Shown here piece after piece: positions 40,444 through 47,916 of a DNA stretch of 64,000 nt. The stretch lies in contig CAJTYD010000002.1 of the NCBI GenBank assembly GCA_910583775.1, positions 1 to 64,000 on the forward strand, written 5' to 3'. Source of the DNA: an uncultured Muribaculaceae bacterium (GTDB lineage: Bacteria; Bacteroidota; Bacteroidia; Bacteroidales; Muribaculaceae). Made by a program: the position numbers and the translations under genes. Below the pieces are notes generated by a model. That model worked only from the letters and a program-made list of their open reading frames with translations, ran no database searches and was not told where the DNA came from. The number at the start of each line of letters is the position of its first letter. Within the stretch, counting starts at the first letter, position 1.

Positions 40444-42876
40444 ATGTTTATACGAAATTTGATCGCAGCGGCGCTGGGCATCGCCGGCGCCGCTGCCTTC
40501 GCAGTTACCGACACGCCTTCTGAATCAGTTACCCGCGAAGGCGACATTACTCTGGTTTCGACGCCCGGCTCCACCGTGGCGCTCACCCCGCTCGGCCCCG
40601 ACATCTTCAGGATCTCCACCATTCCGGCCGGCACAAGACCCGCTTTCCCTAAATCGCAGTCGGCGGTGCTTCCGGCCGATTACACGGGCATCAGCGAGTT
40701 CACCACCCCCGAGGAGTTCATAATGAGTTCGTCGACCACCACCCTCAAGGTGAACCGCCTGACGGGAAAGGTGATGATCCTTAACGCCGCCGGCGACACC
40801 ATCCTCTCCGAAACAGGCGGTGTCGACAATTCCGGACCGATGAAGTCCGTCTCTTTCCGCGCCGACGGCCGAAACTACTACGGCGCCGGCGAGAGAGGCC
40901 ATTCGCTGCGTCTCAACGGCGACACGCTCGTGATGTACAACCGCCAGAACTACGGCTACACCGGCGGCGATCCCCGTATCTCGCAGATGGGCATCACCGT
41001 GCCTTACATCGCCTCCGACCGCGGCTTCGGCATCCTCTTCGACGACTACAACGCCGCCGAGCTGATTGTCGGCGACACAGTTTTCTATACCTCAGAGACC
41101 CCGAAACCGTTGTCATATTATTTCATCAACGGCGAAGGCTCGCTCGCAGGCACCGTCGACGGTTACACCCGTCTCACCGGGCGCCAGCCGCTGCCTCCGT
41201 TCTGGTCATTAGGCTATATAACATCCAAGTATGGCTACCATAACGAGCAGGAGGCTCTCGGGGCCGTCGACTCCCTTAAAAGAGCCGGTTATCCTGTAGA
41301 CGGCATCATCTTCGACCTCTACTGGTATGGCAAGGAGACCGACATGGGGCGCCTCGAATGGAACAAGAACCAGTTTCCCGACCACCGCCGGATGCTCGAC
41401 TCGCTTAAGAACATGGGTATCAACACCATTCTTATCTCTCAGCCGTATATCAACAAGAAGGGGGCAATCGACAACTACAACTCCCTCGCCGAAGCCGGAA
41501 TGCTTACGCGCGATTCCGCCGGCAAGACCCACGACGTGACCACCTGGGTGGGCGACGCCGGTATGTTCGACATGTCGAACCCCAAGACCCGCGAATGGCT
41601 CTGGAACCGTCTGCGGCCGCTCACGGCCGAAGGCCTCGCCGGATGGTGGGGTGATCTCGGCGAACCGGAGGTGCATCCGCTGACCATCGTCCACGGCAAC
41701 GGCGAGACAGCTTCGCAATATCATAACGTCTATGGCAACGAATGGTCACGGACCATCTACGAGGGTCTGCGCAAGGATTTCCCGGAGATGAGGCCGATGC
41801 TGCTGATGCGCGGTGGAACCGCCGGACTGCAGCGCTATTCCGTCTTCCCCTGGACCACCGACGTCTCCCGCTCGTGGGGCGGCCTGGAGCCCCAGGTGAC
41901 GCTGATGCTCAACTCCGGCCTGTCGGGTCTCGGATATATGAGCTCCGACATCGGCGGATTCGCCGTCGATCCGAAAAATCCGACAGATCCCGAGCTGTAT
42001 GTAAGATGGCTTGAATTAGGCGTGTTCTCCCCCGTGCTACGCACCCACTCGCAGACCGCGCCCGAACCGTATCATTATCCGCAGCAGGAGGAACTGACAC
42101 GTTCGCTCATACGCCAGCGCTATGAATGGCTTCCCTATAACTATACGCTTGCCTTCCTCAACGCCTCGAAGGGATATCCTATGGCGAGACCGCTGAACTT
42201 CAACGGAGAGAACGCCGGAGAGGAATATGCCGGGCTTCGCGACGAATATCTCTGGGGCGACGAGGTGCTCGTGGCTCCGGTGCTTCAGAAAGGCGCCCGC
42301 ACCCGCAGGGTGCTCTTCCCCGCCGGGGAATGGGTAAACTGGTATAACCCGCGTCTGCGCTATGCCGGCGGCCGTGCCGCATCCGTAGCAGCCCCCCTCG
42401 GCCGCATTCCTCTCTTCGTGAAGGCAGGAAGCTTTATCCCTGTTTATCCCGATTCCATCGGGAATGTAACGGAATATAAGTCCGACAGGCTGACAGTCCG
42501 CTACTTCCCCTCCGACGAGGAAAGCTCCTATACGCTTTTCGACGACAATCGCCGATCGCCCCTCTCGCTCGAGAGCAAGGACTATCAGCTCACAACCTTC
42601 ACCGGCATAGCCAAAGGGAGCCAGATCACTGTGTCGCTTAAGGCGGAAGGGAAATACGAGGGAATGCCACAAGACAGGATGATCACTCTGGAAATACCGG
42701 AGGCCCAGAAGCCTGAGACTGTCTCGCTCTCCGGCGCCGTCGGCATCCCCGAACTTGAGGAATCGGAATCGCCGAAAGCGATCCGCCAGTACGGCTGGGC
42801 CTACGACCCGGACCGCAACACCCTCGTTATCCGCATCGCATGGAACTACGCTCCCCTCACCGTCACCATCCGCTAA
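40444..42876 (+). CDS. GH31 glycoside hydrolase (alpha-glucosidase or alpha-xylosidase type), exported
   Basis: A retaining exo-alpha-glycosidase of 810 aa. The signal peptide is about 1-19. An N-terminal beta-sandwich (GAGERGHSLRLNGDTLVMYN) leads into the (beta/alpha)8 barrel (PPFWSLGYITSKYGYHNEQE, VDGIIFDLYWYGKETDMG) with the catalytic nucleophile Asp404 in WWGDLGEPE. Later barrel blocks are DVSRSWGGLEPQ and LGYMSSDIGGFA, followed by C-terminal beta domains (VLFPAGEWVNWYNPRLRY). It is 27 bp from the polyamine gene and may share its transcript, although the functions are unrelated. A strong terminator follows (42940-42970). Substrate is not determinable from sequence alone. Confidence 0.93.
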   Translation: MFIRNLIAAALGIAGAAAFAVTDTPSESVTREGDITLVSTPGSTVALTPLGPDIFRISTIPAGTRPAFPKSQSAVLPADYTGISEFTTPEEFIMSSSTTTLKVNRLTGKVMILNAAGDTILSETGGVDNSGPMKSVSFRADGRNYYGAGERGHSLRLNGDTLVMYNRQNYGYTGGDPRISQMGITVPYIASDRGFGILFDDYNAAELIVGDTVFYTSETPKPLSYYFINGEGSLAGTVDGYTRLTGRQPLPPFWSLGYITSKYGYHNEQEALGAVDSLKRAGYPVDGIIFDLYWYGKETDMGRLEWNKNQFPDHRRMLDSLKNMGINTILISQPYINKKGAIDNYNSLAEAGMLTRDSAGKTHDVTTWVGDAGMFDMSNPKTREWLWNRLRPLTAEGLAGWWGDLGEPEVHPLTIVHGNGETASQYHNVYGNEWSRTIYEGLRKDFPEMRPMLLMRGGTAGLQRYSVFPWTTDVSRSWGGLEPQVTLMLNSGLSGLGYMSSDIGGFAVDPKNPTDPELYVRWLELGVFSPVLRTHSQTAPEPYHYPQQEELTRSLIRQRYEWLPYNYTLAFLNASKGYPMARPLNFNGENAGEEYAGLRDEYLWGDEVLVAPVLQKGARTRRVLFPAGEWVNWYNPRLRYAGGRAASVAAPLGRIPLFVKAGSFIPVYPDSIGNVTEYKSDRLTVRYFPSDEESSYTLFDDNRRSPLSLESKDYQLTTFTGIAKGSQITVSLKAEGKYEGMPQDRMITLEIPEAQKPETVSLSGAVGIPELEESESPKAIRQYGWAYDPDRNTLVIRIAWNYAPLTVTIR

Positions 42877-42939
42877 CCCGATCATCACATTTCAGTATCA
42901 AATGCAGGGATATCCCTTTGGGATGTTTCACTCAAAAAT

Positions 42940-42970
42940 AAAAAGGATATGCAAATGCATATCCTTTTTT
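42940..42970 (+). terminator. Intrinsic terminator after the GH31 gene
   Basis: AAAAAGGATATGC and GCATATCCTTTTT form a perfect 13-bp stem with loop AAAT and trailing T residues. Confidence 0.9.
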
Positions 42971-43035
42971 AATAAGTTCGGAAACGGAGCATAAGGCGCC
43001 CAACCACTAATTACTAATTGCTAATTACTAAATGA

Positions 43036-43389
43036 TTAGAGCGGTGCGGGCACCGCACCGAGAAGCGCAGCGGCATCGGCCGTCGAGGGCGTTGTCCAGA
43101 GACCCACGAAGAAGAGGGCGATGCAGGCGAGGATCGTCAGCCACAGCCCGGCGTTGGCGATCGTCATGTTCTTCGACCGCACGAGCAGGTACCACAGCAC
43201 GCCGACGGTCAGCGTCAGAAATCCCGCCCCCATTATCAGCTGGTTGCTGAGATGCAGCTTGGATGAATCAATGATCCAGAGGATAAATTCCACGATCGCG
43301 CACAGGCAGATCACCACTCCGCAGACGGTATAGAACTTGTTCAGTCCGCGGTTCACCCTATCTTTGACTTTTGGCTTTGTGTTTTCCAT
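43036..43389 (-). CDS. Small membrane protein of unknown function
   Basis: A 117-aa protein (from the ATG at 43389, MENTKPKVKDRVNRGLNKFY) with three hydrophobic helices: KFYTVCGVVICLCAIVEFIL, IMGAGFLTLTVGVLWYLL and AGLWLTILACIALFFVGLW. The frame can be extended to 43449, but the extra residues (MRAFKLYLREICFLVKIYCI) look non-coding. I do not recognise a family. It stands alone on the minus strand between the GH31 terminator and the peptidase locus. Confidence 0.75.
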   Translation of the reverse strand: MENTKPKVKDRVNRGLNKFYTVCGVVICLCAIVEFILWIIDSSKLHLSNQLIMGAGFLTLTVGVLWYLLVRSKNMTIANAGLWLTILACIALFFVGLWTTPSTADAAALLGAVPAPL

Positions 43390-43731
43390 AATACAATAAA
43401 TTTTAACTAAAAAACATATCTCCCGCAAATAAAGTTTAAAAGCCCTCACACTCTATCCGAAATACATGTATAATCACAATATTTTCAATTAAATATGTTT
43501 TATAACACCTTATTATATTTGTATTATGCCATATTTTGTCATACATTTGCCGAACGATAGAATCCATTATTATATTCATGATATATCATTTCTACCTGTC
43601 TCGTTCATTGTGTCAAACTTGAAGTCCTTCTGTTTTAGAAACTGTTTAAATAATTATATTTCCTACTATAAACTCAAGACTTCAACGAAGCCATTTTTTC
43701 GAGACAAAAGTCAATAAACGATTTATTTTTT
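43390..43731. other. Spacer with peptidase promoter and a MITE-like remnant
   Basis: An AT-rich stretch of 342 bp. It holds the TTTG-N20-TACATTTG promoter at 43518-43549. At 43635-43651 TTA is followed by GAAACTGTTTAAAT, which equals the left end of the family-A elements. No right end is present. No gene is supported; a 63-codon frame here would overlap the promoter box. Confidence 0.55.
43518..43549 (+). promoter_or_regulatory. Promoter of the C10 peptidase-serpin operon
   Basis: TTTG (43518-43521), 20 bases, TACATTTG (43542-43549) fit the consensus exactly. The leader would be about 175 nt and contains the MITE-like remnant. Confidence 0.7.
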
Positions 43732-45132
43732 ATGAAAAGGATTATACCCTTGGCTATCCTTTGCTTTGGATTTGCCGCATGTTCTCAAACAGACATGCAA
43801 CTCGAAAACCCGGAAAATAATCTTTCCGAAGTTTTCAACAAAACAAGAGAAAACAGCGATACTAAAGTCTCGTTCTCTCTCGCCGAAAAAGTGGCTCGCT
43901 CCACGCGCCCCGGCACTCGTGCCAATGATAATATCAAAGATATCCGTCCTATATGTCTTGACAGCGGAGATCCTGTCTTTTATGCTGTGAATTTCTCAAA
44001 TTTTGGTGGTTTTGTACTTGTTAGCGCTTCGCAAAATTACACACCTGTTTTAGCAGAAGTTGAGAAAGGATCTTTCGACATACTGAATTTGCCCGAAAAT
44101 GTAAAATATTACCTCGAAGGTTATAAGTATGCAATAGAATCCTATAATGAGGCGCCGGAAGACAGTGTCAAGAAATACCGTAAACTATGGAAAAGATATC
44201 TTGATGAAGAACCAATAAAAAAGCAAACCAGATCATCATCTCCTGAACTTGATACTTTTATTTACGACAGCCAAAGAAAATGGAATGGTAGTAGCTATGA
44301 TTGGACTTCATTAGCAGAAAACAGACTTGGGCTTGATTTCTTCGATGATTTTGTGATTGAGTTCACAGATTCTCATCCCGACGCAGATTTAAGTACAATA
44401 TTTATTGTAGCTTTACCAACTACAATTACTACTTTTGTAGATAATTTTATTACAAGTGAATGGGGGCAAGAGGCTCCATATAACTCGCTTGTTCCCAATA
44501 ACTATCCTGCCGGTTGCGTTCCGGTCGCCATGGGTCAGATCATGAGATACCATAAAAAGCCTGCCGGCTATAATTGGGAGGGGATGGCTGATTATTATAG
44601 CTTCTATGACTCTGCCCCGGAAGTCGCAAGACTTTTAAAGGATATTGGAACAAAAGTAAAAATCAGTTATACTCCGGATGGAAGTGGAGCTAAAATTTCA
44701 GATGCGCAGAAAGCTTTCAAATCATACGGCTACTCAGATGCCAAGATAATAGATCACAATATATTTACCGTAGAAAACAATCTTTGCCAAAAATTAGCGG
44801 TATATGGCAGGGGAGAGAATCCATCTACAGGCAAAGGGCATGCATGGGTCTATAGTGGATTTGATTATAAGGAAGATATATTCTATTATACTCTTCTGGT
44901 TCCTGTAGAGGATCCCACTTCTTCAAGTTATTTTAAATACAAATGGGAAGAGACTGAACTCGAAAAAGAAATGGCTGGTTATATGGTCTCCAAAAGGAAA
45001 TTATATATAAACTGGGGTTATTACGGATTGTATAACGGATGGTATTCCGATCATGATATAAGTTATACAGGAAGTGGTGGTAACAAAGTGATATATTCCC
45101 AAAATAGGAAAGACATAATTAATATAAAATGA
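43732..45132 (+). CDS. C10-family (streptopain-like) cysteine peptidase, lipoprotein
   Basis: A secreted papain-fold protease of 466 aa. A lipoprotein signal (CFGFAAC, Cys17) is followed by a propeptide of the Spi type (about 40-170; VFYAVNFSNFGGFVLVSASQ, YTPVLAEVEKGSFD). The catalytic domain has Cys262 in YPAGCVPVAMGQIMRYH and His370 in GKGHAWVYSGFDY. KLYINWGYYGLYNGWY near the end matches the family C-terminal block. Known: C10 peptidases include SpeB and Bacteroides fragilis Bfp proteins and are normally held as zymogens. The next gene is a serpin in the same operon (24-base gap), a likely cognate inhibitor or protection factor. The active residues are intact. Confidence 0.92.
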   Translation: MKRIIPLAILCFGFAACSQTDMQLENPENNLSEVFNKTRENSDTKVSFSLAEKVARSTRPGTRANDNIKDIRPICLDSGDPVFYAVNFSNFGGFVLVSASQNYTPVLAEVEKGSFDILNLPENVKYYLEGYKYAIESYNEAPEDSVKKYRKLWKRYLDEEPIKKQTRSSSPELDTFIYDSQRKWNGSSYDWTSLAENRLGLDFFDDFVIEFTDSHPDADLSTIFIVALPTTITTFVDNFITSEWGQEAPYNSLVPNNYPAGCVPVAMGQIMRYHKKPAGYNWEGMADYYSFYDSAPEVARLLKDIGTKVKISYTPDGSGAKISDAQKAFKSYGYSDAKIIDHNIFTVENNLCQKLAVYGRGENPSTGKGHAWVYSGFDYKEDIFYYTLLVPVEDPTSSSYFKYKWEETELEKEMAGYMVSKRKLYINWGYYGLYNGWYSDHDISYTGSGGNKVIYSQNRKDIINIK

Positions 45133-45155
45133 GATTCCAACTAAACATTTATCTT

Positions 45156-46376
45156 ATGAAAACAAATTATTTGATATTGTCATCGATGATACTGACCGGC
45201 GTGCTTTCGGCATGCAGTAATGATGACGATCCCGGCAAGAATGAGCCCATAAATATTCAGCTGACGCGGAGTGAGTCGGAAGCAGTAAAGGCTGTCAATG
45301 ACTTTACATTCGATTTTCTGAAGGCAACGGAGAATAATTACGGTGACAATAAGCCCAACTACATAATGTCGCCGCAGAGTGTTGCCTGGTGCGTGGCAAT
45401 GGTGGCCAACGGAGCCGAAGATGGCAGCGAGACACTCCGCGAGATGCTCGGTGTGTTACACCTGGGCGATGCCGTAACCTTGCAGGATGTAAACGACTAC
45501 TCGCTGAAGCTCATCGAGGCGATAACAGCCAAGAATGGCAGCGCGAAGGTAGGTGTGGCAAACGCGCTCCACTACAAGAGCACAATAGGCATCAACCGGA
45601 CATTCGCGAACACCCTCAAGACTTTCTATAAGGCCGGCGAATTCGTCGATCCCTCAAACAAAAATCTTGACTCCTGGATCAGCGATCACACAGGAGGCAT
45701 GATAAAGGATTTCGCCAAGAAAAAGGATATCGAAAATCACTCTTTCGGAGTATTGAACACTCTATATTTCGATGGAATATGGAAAAAGCGTTTTGACCCG
45801 AAGAATACGAAAGAAAGAGAATTCCGAAACGCGGACGGGACAAAGAGCATGCCTCTGATGATGTCGGAAGATCAGGATTGTATGGTGTCGCAAGATGAAA
45901 AATGCCATTTCCTCAAGCTCTACTTCAACAATGAATCGTTCGCAATAAACTTCGTGATACCCACAGAGGGGAATACTATCAAAGATGTTCTGAGACACCT
46001 GGACGGAGAAAAATGGCGGAATCTTCTTGAAAAGGGAATAAGAACAAGGAACTCTGTTTTGATCCCTAAGCTCAAGCTGGAAAGTGACTTCGATTTTGTA
46101 AAAACTGCAAAGGATATGGGACTTAAAAAAGCATTCTCCACTCAGACCGAGTTGACAAAGATTGCATCCTCCCCCATAACGCTTTCCGCCATTGACCAGA
46201 CATCGGTGCTCGAGCTTGATGAATCAGGAGTGAAAGCAGCCTCTGCTACCCACATAGGAGGAGACATTGCAAACGTTCTTTGGGATTCCTTCCTTTTAAA
46301 CGAACCTTTCTATTTTTTCATAACCGAGGAAAGCACCGGCGCCATACTGTTTGCCGGGAAGGTCTCCCAGCTTTAA
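45156..46376 (+). CDS. Serpin-family protease inhibitor, lipoprotein
   Basis: A suicide-type inhibitor with a lipoprotein signal (MILTGVLSAC) and the complete serpin fold in 406 aa: YIMSPQSVAWCVAMVANGAE, GVLNTLYFDGIWKKRFDP, INFVIPTEGNTIKDVL. The hinge ESGVKAASAT agrees with inhibitory serpins (small residues at P12-P9). The reactive loop runs through HIGGDIANVL before NEPFYFFI. By loop counting P1 would be near the Ile-Ala-Asn stretch (inference). The upstream in-frame codon at 45129 overlaps the peptidase end. I prefer the ATG at 45156 because it starts the signal peptide. Co-transcribed with the C10 peptidase. Confidence 0.92.
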   Translation: MKTNYLILSSMILTGVLSACSNDDDPGKNEPINIQLTRSESEAVKAVNDFTFDFLKATENNYGDNKPNYIMSPQSVAWCVAMVANGAEDGSETLREMLGVLHLGDAVTLQDVNDYSLKLIEAITAKNGSAKVGVANALHYKSTIGINRTFANTLKTFYKAGEFVDPSNKNLDSWISDHTGGMIKDFAKKKDIENHSFGVLNTLYFDGIWKKRFDPKNTKEREFRNADGTKSMPLMMSEDQDCMVSQDEKCHFLKLYFNNESFAINFVIPTEGNTIKDVLRHLDGEKWRNLLEKGIRTRNSVLIPKLKLESDFDFVKTAKDMGLKKAFSTQTELTKIASSPITLSAIDQTSVLELDESGVKAASATHIGGDIANVLWDSFLLNEPFYFFITEESTGAILFAGKVSQL

Positions 46377-46395
46377 TTACCGACAAATTCCACGG

Positions 46396-46434
46396 AATAA
46401 TAATGGGCGCACGGATTGTGCGCCCATTATTATT
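46396..46434. terminator. Bidirectional terminator between the serpin and lpxB
   Basis: A perfect 17-bp stem, AATAATAATGGGCGCAC, with loop GGATT. The A/T-rich ends provide T tracts in both directions, and the lpxB stop codon lies inside it. Confidence 0.9.
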
Positions 46435-47683
46435 CGGTGGAATCGGGATTTCTTGAGATGTCGGATGGTTTGGGAGAGGGCTTCCTGCGGCGGCGCGGAG
46501 CGCGCGGCCGCTGAGGAGCGGCGGCAGGATTGTCGGCGCCGGACGGCGGCGTGACGCCGAGGCTGTCGGCGATCAGTTCGGCGACGTATTCGGAGGCCAC
46601 CGAATTGCCGAGCTTGCGCTGCATCGCCTTGTAGCCCGAGATTTGCCAGTCGCGACGCGGCGACGACTGCAGAAGCGGCGAAAGCTCGCGGGCGATCGAC
46701 GTCACCGTGCAGTTGTGCACCAGCAACTCCGGCACGATGCTGTTGCCGACGATAAGGTTCGGCAGCGAAACATACTTCACCTTAAGCAGTTTCTCCATTA
46801 TCTTGTAGGAAAGTTTCACGCCGTTGGCACGGTAGCATACCACCTGCGGCGTACCGATCAGGGCTGTCTCGAGCGTTGCCGTGCCGGAGGTAACGGCCGC
46901 GGCCTGGGAATATTTCAGAAGCGTCGGCGTGCAGCCGAAAACAACCTTAAGGCCCGGATCCTGAGCCACCTCGCGATAAAACTTCTCAGGAATCGCCGGG
47001 GCGCCCCCAATGACATACTGGAAATCCTTGAAACGCTTCGCAGCAGCAATCATCAGCGGAAGATTGTTGCGTATCTCCCCCTTTCGCGAGCCGGGAAGCA
47101 AAGCAATGATCGGCCGAGGGTCGTCGATTCCCTGACGCTCGAGGAAATGACGCTTCGGCGGAATATGACCCATGCTGTAGGCAATCTCCTGAACGGATGG
47201 ATTGCCCACATACGTCACGTTATAACCATGTTTCTTGTAAAAGCCTACCTCGAAAGGAAGGATGGAATAGAGGCGGTCTACATATTTCTTTATCGCCTTG
47301 ACGCGATATTCCTTCCAGGCCCAGACCTTGGGCGATATGAAATAATGCACCGGAATGCCGAGTTTATGGGCATAGCGGGCAAGCTTGAGGTTGAAACCGG
47401 GATAGTCGACAAGCACAAGCGCGTCGGGTCGGAACTCCCTGAGCAACTTTTTTGCCCGACGCAGGTTGCGGAAAATCTGAGGAAGCTTGCGAAGAACCTC
47501 GCTGAAACCCATCACATTCATCATATCGTAATGGAGATCGGGATTTCTTCGCGCCTCCTTGGCCATAAGGTCACCTCCGAAAAAGCGGATGTCGGCATCT
47601 CTGTCGATCTCCCTCAACGATTTGATCACATTGGAGGCATGCAGGTCGCCGGAAGCCTCTCCGGCTATCAACATATATTTCAT
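46430..47683 (-). CDS. lpxB: Lipid-A-disaccharide synthase
   Basis: A GT19 glycosyltransferase that joins UDP-2,3-diacylglucosamine and lipid X to the tetraacyldisaccharide of lipid A, at the inner membrane. It begins MKYMLIAGEASGDLHASNVI (start 47683; the frame extends upstream to 47779 without family resemblance). It has VDYPGFNLKLARYAHKLGIP, YFISPKVWAWKEYRVKAIK, ALLPGSRKGEIRNNLPLM and TSGTATLETALIGTPQVVCY. The C-terminus carries an unusual extra tail of about 40 residues rich in proline and arginine (RPRAPRRRRKPSPKPSD), probably disordered. Otherwise the length of 417 aa is slightly above normal. Confidence 0.95.
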   Translation of the reverse strand: MKYMLIAGEASGDLHASNVIKSLREIDRDADIRFFGGDLMAKEARRNPDLHYDMMNVMGFSEVLRKLPQIFRNLRRAKKLLREFRPDALVLVDYPGFNLKLARYAHKLGIPVHYFISPKVWAWKEYRVKAIKKYVDRLYSILPFEVGFYKKHGYNVTYVGNPSVQEIAYSMGHIPPKRHFLERQGIDDPRPIIALLPGSRKGEIRNNLPLMIAAAKRFKDFQYVIGGAPAIPEKFYREVAQDPGLKVVFGCTPTLLKYSQAAAVTSGTATLETALIGTPQVVCYRANGVKLSYKIMEKLLKVKYVSLPNLIVGNSIVPELLVHNCTVTSIARELSPLLQSSPRRDWQISGYKAMQRKLGNSVASEYVAELIADSLGVTPPSGADNPAAAPQRPRAPRRRRKPSPKPSDISRNPDSTE

Positions 47684-47803
47684 TCTTTTCGATATCGAAT
47701 AAACACTATAACCACGCGCCTCGTCAGGCGCATGATTATAATATGACACCGTTCTTTCCCGTTGGTTTAATCTTCCCATTTAAATTTACTCATTAAATTC
47801 AAA

Positions 47804-47912
47804 TGGGTTTATGGTTTGGGTTTAAGGTTTAGAAAATACCATTTGCTATGATATCCGAGACTTCAGGTAATATCTAAACCTTAAACCCAAATCTTAAACC
47901 CAAACCTTAAAC
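47804..47912. repeat. Telomere-like heptad inverted repeat, uninterrupted copy
   Basis: The left arm GGGTTTATGGTTTGGGTTTA runs on to AGGTTTAGA and AAAATACCAT. After about 40 bases the right arm is TCTAAACCTTAAACCC followed by further AAACC heptads. It shares arms and the AAAATACCAT step with 19490-19765 and 30264-30378. It lies between the 5' side of lpxB and the 3' end of the terminase gene. Confidence 0.75.
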
Positions 47913-47916
47913 TAAA

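Noticed and set aside
43526..43717. 63-codon frame before the C10 peptidase
   Set aside because: It overlaps the -7 promoter box and contains the MITE-like remnant in translation.
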